Source: Pandoraea sp. ASV26
GTDB lineage: Bacteria > Pseudomonadota > Gammaproteobacteria > Burkholderiales > Burkholderiaceae
NCBI RefSeq assembly: GCF_016428915.1
Contig: NZ_JAELTP010000037.1
Span: 1-48,128, forward strand
Length of the DNA stretch: 48,128 bases
Reading direction: 5' to 3'
Shown here: positions 41,571 through 48,128 of the stretch, piece after piece
Layout of the letters: every line of letters begins with the position of its first letter
How positions within the stretch are numbered: the stretch's first letter is position 1
The notes under the pieces: model-generated
Told to the model about the DNA's origin: nothing
Database searches by the model: none
The model's input: the letters and a program-made list of their open reading frames with translations, nothing else
Program-made: the position numbers and the translations under genes

Positions 41571-42344
41571 TCAGTTCTTGAGACGGTAGCCTGTCTTGAA
41601 CATCCAGCCGACGATGGCGAGGAATACGATGAGGAACACGAGCGTCATGCCCAGGCTGACGCCCACGCTCACGTCCGCCAGCCCGTAGAAGCTCCAGCGA
41701 AAGCCGCTGATGAGATACACCACCGGATTGAACAGCGTGACCGTGCGCCAGAACGGCGGCAGGATGCTCGTCGAATAGAAGCTGCCGCCGAGGAACGTGA
41801 GCGGCGTGATGATGAGCAGCGGCACGAGTTGCAGCTTCTCGAACCCGTCGGCCCAGATGCCGATGATGAAACCGAGCAGGCTGAACGTTACGGCGGTGAG
41901 CACCAGAAACAGCACCATCCAGAACGGATGTTCGATGCGCAGCGGCACGAACAGCGCGGCGGTGCCGAGCATGATGACACCGAGAACGATCGATTTGGTC
42001 GCTGCCGCGCCCACATAGGCCACCACGATCTCCATGTACGACACGGGCGCGGAGAGCACCTCGTAGATGGTGCCGGTGAACCGTGGGAAATAGATGCCGA
42101 ACGAGGCGTTCGTCACACTCTGCGTGAGCAGCGAGAGCATGATGAGGCCCGGCACGATGAACGCGCCGTACGGCACCCCGTCGATCTCGGGAATGCGCGA
42201 GCCGATGGCCGCGCCGAACACCACAAAGTACAGCGACGTCGAAATGACGGGCGAGATGATGCTCTGCATCAGCGTGCGACGCGTGCGAGCCATCTCGAAG
42301 TTGTAGATCGCCCTGACGGCGTAGAAATTCATGACGCGGCTCAT
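41571..42344 (-). CDS. ABC-2 type transporter permease
   Basis: A 257-residue membrane protein with six hydrophobic segments of the ABC-2 (NodJ/YadH-like) exporter family. The C-terminal half has the family-typical [20 protein letters not shown] followed by [16 protein letters not shown]. It pairs with the ATPase encoded immediately upstream; the start overlaps the ATPase stop by 4 bp as ATGA. Such exporters move polysaccharide, drug or lipid substrates; the cargo here is not evident. Confidence 0.9.
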   Translation of the reverse strand: MSRVMNFYAVRAIYNFEMARTRRTLMQSIISPVISTSLYFVVFGAAIGSRIPEIDGVPYGAFIVPGLIMLSLLTQSVTNASFGIYFPRFTGTIYEVLSAPVSYMEIVVAYVGAAATKSIVLGVIMLGTAALFVPLRIEHPFWMVLFLVLTAVTFSLLGFIIGIWADGFEKLQLVPLLIITPLTFLGGSFYSTSILPPFWRTVTLFNPVVYLISGFRWSFYGLADVSVGVSLGMTLVFLIVFLAIVGWMFKTGYRLKN

Positions 42345-43270
42345 CCTTCTTTTTGATGCACGAGCGAGACGAAGATGTCTTCGAGCGAGCTTTGCGTCGT
42401 GTGCAGGTCTTTCACCGAGATACCGGCATGCTCCAGATCGCGCAGCAGGGCGGCGATGGAGGTCTGCTCGATGTTGGCGTCGTAGGTGAAGACCAGTTCG
42501 CTGCCGCTGCTGCCGAGCGTGAGGCCATAGCTGGCCAGCGAATCGGGCACGGCGGGCAGCGGCTCCGCGAGTTGCAGCGTGAGATGCTTGCTGCCCATGT
42601 GCCGCATCAGTTCGGTCTTCTCCTGCACGAGTGTGATCTGACCGCCGGTGATGATGCCCACGCGGTCGGCCATTTCCTCGGCCTCTTCAATGTAGTGCGT
42701 GGTGAGGATCACGGTCACACCGGTCTCGCGCAGCGATTGCACGAGACGCCACATGTCGCGGCGCAGTTCGACGTCGACACCGGCCGTGGGCTCGTCGAGG
42801 AAGAGCACGCGCGGCTCGTGCGAGAGCGCCTTGGCGATCAGCACGCGTCGCTTCATGCCGCCCGAGAGCTGCATGATGCGGCTGTCCTTCTTCTCCCAAA
42901 GCGAGAGCGAGCGCAGCACCTTTTCGATGTACGCCGGATTCGCGGGCTTGCCGAACAAGCCTCGCGAGAAAGAGACGGTGGCCCACACCGATTCGAAGGA
43001 ATCGGTGGTCAGTTCCTGCGGCACCAGGCCGATGGCGGCACGCGCGGCACGGTAGTCCGTGACGATGTCGTGACCGTCGACAGTGACCGTGCCCGAGGTC
43101 GGGCGCACGATGCCGCAGATGGTGCTGATGAGGGTCGTTTTGCCGGCGCCGTTCGGGCCGAGCAGTGCGAAGATCTCGCCACGCTGGATTTCCAGGTTGA
43201 TGTTCTTGAGCGCCTGGAAGCCCGTTGCGTAAGTCTTCGACAGATTCTGGATTGAGATCACGGATGGCAT
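42341..43270 (-). CDS. ABC-2 exporter ATPase (YadG/NodI-like)
   Basis: A 309-residue ATPase with Walker [10 protein letters not shown] (38-46), signature LSGGMKRR, Walker [13 protein letters not shown] and a [14 protein letters not shown] switch region. The C-terminal 80 residues form the extra domain seen in NodI/CcmA/YadG proteins. The start at 43270 ([10 protein letters not shown]) is taken because the preceding open frame is not protein-like; no strong ribosome-binding site is seen. It forms a two-gene exporter with the permease. A 9-bp stem-loop lies upstream at 43330-43369. Confidence 0.9.
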   Translation of the reverse strand: MPSVISIQNLSKTYATGFQALKNINLEIQRGEIFALLGPNGAGKTTLISTICGIVRPTSGTVTVDGHDIVTDYRAARAAIGLVPQELTTDSFESVWATVSFSRGLFGKPANPAYIEKVLRSLSLWEKKDSRIMQLSGGMKRRVLIAKALSHEPRVLFLDEPTAGVDVELRRDMWRLVQSLRETGVTVILTTHYIEEAEEMADRVGIITGGQITLVQEKTELMRHMGSKHLTLQLAEPLPAVPDSLASYGLTLGSSGSELVFTYDANIEQTSIAALLRDLEHAGISVKDLHTTQSSLEDIFVSLVHQKEG

Positions 43271-43329
43271 GGCGGCGACGATAGCACAGGCGTGAGGAAC
43301 TTGTTGGGTACGTAGCGCAGGCAAACGAA

Positions 43330-43369
43330 GGGCGGGCATCGGGGCCGTCGTCAGTCCCTGTGCCCGCCC
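43330..43369 (-). terminator. Stem-loop after the PhnB-like gene
   Basis: GGGCGGGCA (43330-43338) and TGCCCGCCC (43361-43369) are perfect complements around a 22-nt loop, downstream of the PhnB-like stop (43416) and 60 bp before the ATPase start. It probably separates the two transcripts; no T-tract is present. Confidence 0.5.
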
Positions 43370-43415
43370 CGTCAGGGTGCGAATGACCGGGTGCTCTCCC
43401 GGCGCCACCGATGCC

Positions 43416-43844
43416 TTAACGCTGATGCATCGCCTTGGGCACGATCACCATCCAGTTCATGCCGAAGCGATCCTTGACCATGCCGAACGTCTTCGCAAAG
43501 AAGGTCTCGCCGAGCGGCATGCTCACGGCGCCGCCGTCTGCCAGCGCGTGGAAGGCTTTCTCGGCCGCGCCCACTTCTGTGAAATCGACCGACAGCGAGA
43601 AGCCGTCGAATTGGGGTTTGCCGCTCACCATGCCGTCCGAGACCATCACGGTCGACTCGCCGATCGTGAACTCGCCATGCATGATCTTGTTCTCGCTGCC
43701 AGGCGGGAGCATGCCTTCCGGACAACGCTCCGGGCTATCGCCGTAGCGCATGAACATGCCGCGCTTCGCGCCCAGCGTCTTCTCGTAAAACGTCATGGCT
43801 TCTTCGCAACGACCTTCGAAAAACAAGTAGGAATGGACTTGCAT
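43416..43844 (-). CDS. PhnB-like VOC family protein
   Basis: A 142-residue VOC-superfamily protein of the PhnB/YjdN type: [20 protein letters not shown] at the start, a YGDSP-type turn, and [17 protein letters not shown] at the end, which is the signature of this subgroup. PhnB-like proteins are metal-binding but their reaction is not established. ATG 43844 has GAGGAG about nine bases upstream. It is divergent from the TetR-family gene, which could control it. Confidence 0.87.
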   Translation of the reverse strand: MQVHSYLFFEGRCEEAMTFYEKTLGAKRGMFMRYGDSPERCPEGMLPPGSENKIMHGEFTIGESTVMVSDGMVSGKPQFDGFSLSVDFTEVGAAEKAFHALADGGAVSMPLGETFFAKTFGMVKDRFGMNWMVIVPKAMHQR

Positions 43845-44137
43845 GGCGTGCTCCTCGTGTATCTCTTGAAAAGGCTTGAATAGGGGCATGACGACGCCCC
43901 GGCAGGGAAGTGCTACGGCGCGAGCGTCATGGACACCGATGCGGGCTCATGCCCGACACGCCAGCGGCCATTTGTCTTGCGACAGACCCCTGTCTGACAC
44001 ACGGTGGCGCCATGAGACGGATACGTCTGGCCCATAGTGCCTCCTCAGATCGTGCGCGTACAGGTTGTTCCGGATCAGTCGGGCGCTCGATGGCGGTCGC
44101 TGTCAGTCTTGCCGTCCTTCGTACCGCACTGAATCTT

Positions 44138-44158
44138 TTTGTGGACAGCGTACACAAA
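44138..44158. promoter_or_regulatory. TetR-operator candidate, distal copy
   Basis: TTTGTGGAC (44138-44146) and GTACACAAA (44150-44158) form a 9-bp inverted repeat with one mismatch around AGC. It shares GTGGACA with the proximal palindrome at 44174-44186. Confidence 0.55.
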
Positions 44159-44173
44159 CGATAGCAGACATAA

Positions 44174-44186
44174 TGGACACTGTCCA
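44174..44186. promoter_or_regulatory. TetR-operator candidate, proximal copy
   Basis: TGGACACTGTCCA is a perfect 13-bp palindrome, directly after a -10-like CATAAT (44169-44174) and 12 bp before the TetR start codon. Its position suits autorepression. Confidence 0.65.
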
Positions 44187-44198
44187 CAAGGAGGTGCA

Positions 44199-44849
44199 AT
44201 GACAGAACAAGACACAACGACCGGGCCGGCACGCACGACCTACCGGCATGGCGATCTGCGCCGGGCGTTGCTGGAAGCGGGGATTGCGCTGGCGCGCGAT
44301 GGTGGGCCGGACGCCGTGATCCTGCGTGAGGCGACACGTCGCGCCGGGGTCGTCCCCAATGCGGCGTATCGTCATTTTGCGAATCGTCAGGACTTGCTCG
44401 ACGCCGTGCGCTCGGCGGCGTTGGCTGAACTGGCGATGGCGATTGAACAGGAAATGGCGCTGTGCGAGACGGCCGCGCTCGATGCCGTTGCCCGCGCCCG
44501 TGCGGGATTGCGCGCAGTGGGCATTGGCTATCTGCGCTTTGCGCGCGCGCAGCCGGGGCTGTTCCGCACGGCATTTGCGCCGTCGGAGAACGTGCGTTCG
44601 GCCGCGACGCCGGAAAAGGCGGGGGCGAGCGGGCTCAATCCCTTCCAACTGCTGGGCGCGGCGCTCGACGGCATGGCCGCGGCCGGCATCATCGACGCGG
44701 CGCAGCGGCCCGGTGCGGAGTATCTGGCGTGGGCCGCAGTGCACGGATTGGCCGTGCTGGTGATCGACGGCCCGCTGCGCGATCTGCCCGGCGAGCAGGT
44801 CGACGCGCTGGGGCAGCGGCTCGTCGAGATGGTCGAGCGCGGGCTGTAG
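44199..44849 (+). CDS. TetR-family transcriptional regulator
   Basis: A 216-residue regulator. The N-terminal helix-turn-helix spans about residues 15-65 (LREATRRAGVVPNAAYRHFANRQDLLDAV), the canonical TetR recognition sequence. The C-terminal domain resembles the TetR_C WHG-type, with IGYLRFARAQPGLFRTAF. A near-perfect AAGGAGG lies six bases before ATG 44199. Palindromes upstream suggest autorepression. The divergent PhnB-like gene is a possible target; the ligand is unknown. Confidence 0.9.
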   Translation: MTEQDTTTGPARTTYRHGDLRRALLEAGIALARDGGPDAVILREATRRAGVVPNAAYRHFANRQDLLDAVRSAALAELAMAIEQEMALCETAALDAVARARAGLRAVGIGYLRFARAQPGLFRTAFAPSENVRSAATPEKAGASGLNPFQLLGAALDGMAAAGIIDAAQRPGAEYLAWAAVHGLAVLVIDGPLRDLPGEQVDALGQRLVEMVERGL

Positions 44850-44880
44850 CAGGCGGCCATGCAGGCTGTGCCCGCTGTGC

Positions 44881-45786
44881 TCAACCCTTGGTCAGTCTGG
44901 GCGTGAGCAAATCGGCAAGCCAGTTCATGAAGGCTTGTGCGCGCCGGGGCAGGTGACGCCGGTTCGCATAGAGCAGCGTCACGGCCAGCGGCTCGGCCTG
45001 AAACTCGGGCAGCACCTCTTGCAGCGTGCCGTCGGCCAAATGGCCTCGCACGCCGCTCTCGGGGGCCTGAATCAGCCCGAGCCCGGCGACGCACGCCGCC
45101 TGATAGGCGTCGGCATTGTTCACGGTGAGCACGCCTTCCATCGGCCACTGCGCGTAGCGTTCGCCATCGAAGTATTCCCAGCCCGCCGGGCGCGTGCCCA
45201 AGGTCGTCGTGTAGTGAATCAATTGATGCGTGCGCAGATCGTCGAGCGTGCGCGGCACGCCATGGCGTTTGAGGTATGCCGGGCTCGCCACGTTGATCTG
45301 ACGCATCTGACCGAGCGGCCGGGCGATTAGCGTCGAATCGGCGATGGCGCCCACGCGCAGCACGCAGTCGAACCCTTCGCGCACGAGGTCGACACGTCGG
45401 TCAGTGCTCGACAGCTCCACGCGCAGCCCGGGATGCTGCGCCAGAAACGCGGGCAATTCGGGAATGACGGTCGTGCGCGCGAGCGTTGCGGGCAGGTCGA
45501 TGCGCAGACGGCCCGTAAGCGCTTCGTCGCGCGCGACGAACATCGTCTCCCACTCCTCCATGTCGGCGAGCAGATCCTTGCACCGCTCGAGGCATGCCTG
45601 TCCGTCCTGTGTCAGTTGCACGCGACGCGTGGTTCGATGCAACAGGCGCGTACCCAGCTTGGTTTCGAGCTGCTTGATGGCGTTAGACACACTGGCGCGC
45701 GGCAGACCGAGGCTGTCGGCTGCCTGCGTGAAACTGCTGGTCTGCGTGACGCGCACGAAGATGCGCATGGCGTCGAGCTGATGCAT
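44881..45786 (-). CDS. LysR-family transcriptional regulator
   Basis: A 301-residue LTTR of the DsdC/AaeR-like group. The winged helix-turn-helix reads FTQAADSLGLPRASVSNAIK (about 19-38), followed by LETKLGTRLLHRTTRRVQLT. The effector domain begins near GRLRIDLPATLARTTVIPEL. It is divergent from an SDR gene across a 284-bp region that holds a 10-bp dyad, and most likely regulates it. Ligand unknown. Confidence 0.9.
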   Translation of the reverse strand: MHQLDAMRIFVRVTQTSSFTQAADSLGLPRASVSNAIKQLETKLGTRLLHRTTRRVQLTQDGQACLERCKDLLADMEEWETMFVARDEALTGRLRIDLPATLARTTVIPELPAFLAQHPGLRVELSSTDRRVDLVREGFDCVLRVGAIADSTLIARPLGQMRQINVASPAYLKRHGVPRTLDDLRTHQLIHYTTTLGTRPAGWEYFDGERYAQWPMEGVLTVNNADAYQAACVAGLGLIQAPESGVRGHLADGTLQEVLPEFQAEPLAVTLLYANRRHLPRRAQAFMNWLADLLTPRLTKG

Positions 45787-45830
45787 GGAGATCAGGGATC
45801 GGTGCCTCGAAGCGCCGATCCATTGTTATT

Positions 45831-45857
45831 TGAATTTGATCAGTGTAATCAAATTCA
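45831..45857. promoter_or_regulatory. LTTR-box-like dyad in the LysR-SDR divergent region
   Basis: TGAATTTGAT (45831-45840) and ATCAAATTCA (45848-45857) form a perfect 10-bp inverted repeat with a 7-bp spacer, containing a T-N11-A LTTR core. It is 44 bp upstream of the LysR start, the usual place for an autoregulatory recognition site. Confidence 0.75.
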
Positions 45858-46070
45858 CCCGGTTTATTGGTGAAATTCGTTGCAATAGGATGTTGAACAT
45901 ACCGCGCCACCTGAAGCGCGCCGTCGACCACTCACGGCGACCGGCGCTGGCGAGAGTTGGCAGACGCGGGACGAGGCGATCCGACCAGATACCTGGGGGA
46001 CGGGGGCCGCCGACATTGTTCAACGGGGCGTTGCCAGCGCGCATTGCCCTATGCATTCAGGAGAATCACC

Positions 46071-46829
46071 ATGACCCGCAAAATCGTTCTCATCACCGGT
46101 GGCAGCCGCGGCCTGGGCCGCGCTTCGGCACTCGCCGCCGCACGTCGCGGCATCGACGTCATCCTCACCTATCGCAGCCAGCGCGCCGAAGCCGACGCGG
46201 TCGTGGCCGAGATCGTCAAGCTGGGTGCCAACGCCGTGGCCTTGCCGCTCGACGTGTCGGACTCGGCGCAGTTCGCTGCGTTTGCCGCAGAGATCAAGCG
46301 CGTGCTGAGCGACGTCTGGCAGCGCGACACGTTCGACTTTCTGGTCAACAACGCCGGCACGGGGCTGCACAGTGCGTTTGCCGAGACGACCGAAGCCCAG
46401 TTCGACGATCTGGTTCGCATCCATCTGAAGGGACCGTACTTCCTCACGCAGACGCTGCTGCCGCTGATCGCTGACGGCGGTCGCATTCTGAATGTATCGA
46501 GCGGTCTGGCGCGCTTCTCGCTGCCGGGCGCTTCGGCCTACGCGATGATGAAGGGCGGCATCGAGGTGTTCTCGCGCTATCTGGCGAGGGAACTGGGCGC
46601 GCGCGGCATTCGCGCCAACACGGTCGCACCGGGCGCTATCGCCACGGACTTCAACGGCGGCACGGTGCGCGACAACCCGGGCGTCAATCAGATGGTCGCG
46701 GCGAACACGGCACTGGGCCGTGTGGGCGAGGCCGAAGACATTGGCGGGATGGTCGCGGCGCTGCTGGCCGACGAGACGGGGTGGATCAATGCCCAGCGCA
46801 TCGAGGCGTCGGGCGGCATGTTCGTCTGA
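46071..46829 (+). CDS. SDR-family oxidoreductase
   Basis: A 252-residue classical short-chain dehydrogenase. TGGSRGLG (9-16), NNAG (93-96), catalytic S143/S144 (NVSSGL), Y157 and K161 (SAYAMMKGG) are all present, so it should be active with NAD(P)H. The overall type resembles quinone/ketone reductases often found under LysR control. CAGGAGA precedes ATG 46071. The divergent LysR gene is its likely regulator; substrate unknown. Confidence 0.9.
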   Translation: MTRKIVLITGGSRGLGRASALAAARRGIDVILTYRSQRAEADAVVAEIVKLGANAVALPLDVSDSAQFAAFAAEIKRVLSDVWQRDTFDFLVNNAGTGLHSAFAETTEAQFDDLVRIHLKGPYFLTQTLLPLIADGGRILNVSSGLARFSLPGASAYAMMKGGIEVFSRYLARELGARGIRANTVAPGAIATDFNGGTVRDNPGVNQMVAANTALGRVGEAEDIGGMVAALLADETGWINAQRIEASGGMFV

Positions 46830-46841
46830 GGTGCGAGGCCG

Positions 46842-47798
46842 TCAGTGAGCGCTGCGGCGTGAGCGCATCGACCCGGACCACGCCACGGCACCGACGATGC
46901 ACACGCCGCCTACCGCCATCTTGAGCGTGGGTGACGTACCGAACAGCACCCACGCGAAGGCAATCGCGTAGACCGGTTCGAGGGCGATGACCACCGCCGC
47001 CTGACTGGCCTTGACGGTTCGCAGGGCGTGAATGAAGAGGGTGTACGCAAGCGCGGTGCAAACGACGCCCAGGCATGCGAGCCATCCCCATTGCGCCGCG
47101 GGAAGTGTGAGCGCCTCGCGCCACGCGAACGGGCCGAGCACCAGCAAAATGCCCAGACACTGCCACCAACTGGCCTGCAACGGCGAGGCGTGCGCGCCAA
47201 GCACGCGATTGGACAGCGCGATCACAGCGTAGATGGCGCCGGAAAGCACGCCCCACGCGAGGCCGACGGTGGCGCCCGCTTGCCAGTCGAACGCCGGGGT
47301 GACGAGCGCGAGTCCAAGGCAGACGAGCCCGATGACCCCGGCGTCGCCCAATGTGGGACGTTCACGGCGAAGGGGCCATTCGAGCAGGATCACGAACGCG
47401 GGGAAGCAGGCGAAGCCGAGCGTGCCCACGGCGACCCCGCCCGCCTTGATCGCCAGAAAAAACGCGAGCCAGTGCACGGCCAGCAGCACGCCCGCCACGA
47501 TGAGTCGCAACGCCGAGGCGAACGAGAGTCCTCGCCACGGTGCCCCGCCCGAGAGTCGTGCGGCGCCGCGTATGCCCGCCAGCCCCGCAAGGGCGATGAC
47601 GCCGAGCGCGAGCCACGAGAAAAGGCCGCGACCGAAGACGATCATGGTGCTGCTCGCGGCGATATGCTCGCCGAACAACGCCGACGCGCCGAACAGCATG
47701 GCCGCGACATGCAGCGCGATCTGCTGGCTGGCCCCGCCGTGCGGGGGCAGGGCGACGCGGGGCGTGGCGGGTTCGCCGGTGGCGGCTGCCTCAGGCAT
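46842..47798 (-). CDS. EamA/DMT-family transporter
   Basis: A 318-residue inner-membrane protein with ten hydrophobic segments in two EamA repeats; AGVLLAVHWLAFFLAIKAGG and LGFACFPAFVILLEWPL in the first, ALRTVKASQAAVVIALEPVY in the second are family hallmarks. The N-terminal 25 residues are polar and the C-terminus is basic. Such proteins export amino acids or related metabolites. The start overlaps the Lrp-gene stop by 8 bp, so an Lrp regulator and exporter form one unit, a common arrangement for amino-acid efflux. Confidence 0.87.
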   Translation of the reverse strand: MPEAAATGEPATPRVALPPHGGASQQIALHVAAMLFGASALFGEHIAASSTMIVFGRGLFSWLALGVIALAGLAGIRGAARLSGGAPWRGLSFASALRLIVAGVLLAVHWLAFFLAIKAGGVAVGTLGFACFPAFVILLEWPLRRERPTLGDAGVIGLVCLGLALVTPAFDWQAGATVGLAWGVLSGAIYAVIALSNRVLGAHASPLQASWWQCLGILLVLGPFAWREALTLPAAQWGWLACLGVVCTALAYTLFIHALRTVKASQAAVVIALEPVYAIAFAWVLFGTSPTLKMAVGGVCIVGAVAWSGSMRSRRSAH

Positions 47799-48128
47799 CG
47801 CCGGCGGTATCCGGCACCGGGACTGCCGTGGTGTACATGACCTGCTTGAGCGCGAAGCTCGACCGGATGTTGCGAATGCCCGGGATGCGGGAGAGGCGGT
47901 CGGTGATGAGCGTCTCGTAAGCGCTCATGTCGCTCACCATGACGCGAAGCAGGTAGTCGGCGTCGCCCGACATCAGGTAACACTCCATGACGTTCGGCAG
48001 TGCGGTGACGGCGGCTTCGAAGGCATCCAGACCGTCGCGATTCTGGTTTTCGAGCGTGACGTGAATGAACACGTTGATATGCAGCCCGAGCCGGGACGGA
48101 TCCAGCAGCGTGACGCGCTGGCGAATGT
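47791..48128 (-). CDS. Lrp/AsnC-family regulator, C-terminal part
   Basis: The C-terminal 112 residues of an Lrp-type regulator, cut by the window end; the frame stays open to base 48128. The AsnC ligand-binding (RAM) domain is clear: FIHVTLENQNRDGLDAFEAA, VMECYLMSGDADYLLRVMV and IRNIRSSFALKQV. The helix-turn-helix lies outside the window. It overlaps and probably controls the downstream EamA transporter gene in response to an amino acid. Confidence 0.9.
   Translation of the reverse strand, partial: IRQRVTLLDPSRLGLHINVFIHVTLENQNRDGLDAFEAAVTALPNVMECYLMSGDADYLLRVMVSDMSAYETLITDRLSRIPGIRNIRSSFALKQVMYTTAVPVPDTAGDA

Larger units (their letters stand above)
43845..44198. other. 354-bp divergent intergenic region
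   Basis: The gap lies between the PhnB-like gene and the TetR gene. Its right end holds two palindromes (44138-44158 and 44174-44186). The left 250 bp show no gene or repeat that I can support. Confidence 0.7.

Overview
The window is GC-rich, tightly packed bacterial chromosome. Gene families, codon use and a tRNA-Ala(GGC)/tRNA-Glu(TTC) pair suggest a Burkholderiales betaproteobacterium, with Pandoraea or Burkholderia-like genera most likely; this is inferred from gene style, not from a marker gene. I see no transposase, integrase, phage gene or CRISPR array. It reads as metabolic accessory chromosome rich in import systems and regulators.

Region 1 (1-13.6 kb) looks like an organosulfur module. 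A minus-strand operon runs from 8168 to 650: SsuD-type flavin monooxygenase, class II aldolase, SsuA-type binding protein, long SsuC-type permease, SsuB-type ATPase, a membrane-anchored c-type cytochrome, and a second Tat-type SsuA-like binding protein. Divergent from it are an SfnB/DszC-type flavoprotein, a thiol dioxygenase resembling 3-mercaptopropionate dioxygenase, and a four-domain rhodanese. A dyad lies in the shared control region. A GT9-like gene follows.

Region 2 (13.7-23.3 kb) is one long minus-strand operon: gabD-type succinate semialdehyde dehydrogenase, a Liv-type ABC importer (binding protein, H, M, G, F) and an iron-type alcohol dehydrogenase. A divergent IclR regulator faces three 19-bp-spaced repeats. 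The enzyme pair fits oxidation of a 4-hydroxybutyrate-like compound to succinate. A WrbA-like flavoprotein and a bidirectional terminator close the region.

Region 3 (23.4-31.5 kb) holds a GntR/FCD regulator divergent from a serine/aspartate-glyoxylate-type aminotransferase, an MFS carboxylate transporter, a YdiJ-like FAD/Fe-S dehydrogenase and a DSD1-type PLP aldolase. A 15-bp sequence is shared by both divergent starts. The set points to glyoxylate/glycine/2-hydroxyacid metabolism and resembles part of the beta-hydroxyaspartate cycle.

Region 4 (31.5-48.1 kb) contains two tRNAs with promoter and terminator, then many small units: a YciI protein, AraC, TetR, LysR and Lrp regulators, two DMT exporters, VOC proteins, SDRs, a DUF1275 membrane protein, a di-Mop molybdate-binding protein paired with a NifQ-like protein, DUF1993, GNAT, a DJ-1/PfpI protein, a GST and an ABC-2 exporter. 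Short tandem repeats, often with 9-bp units, recur across the window.
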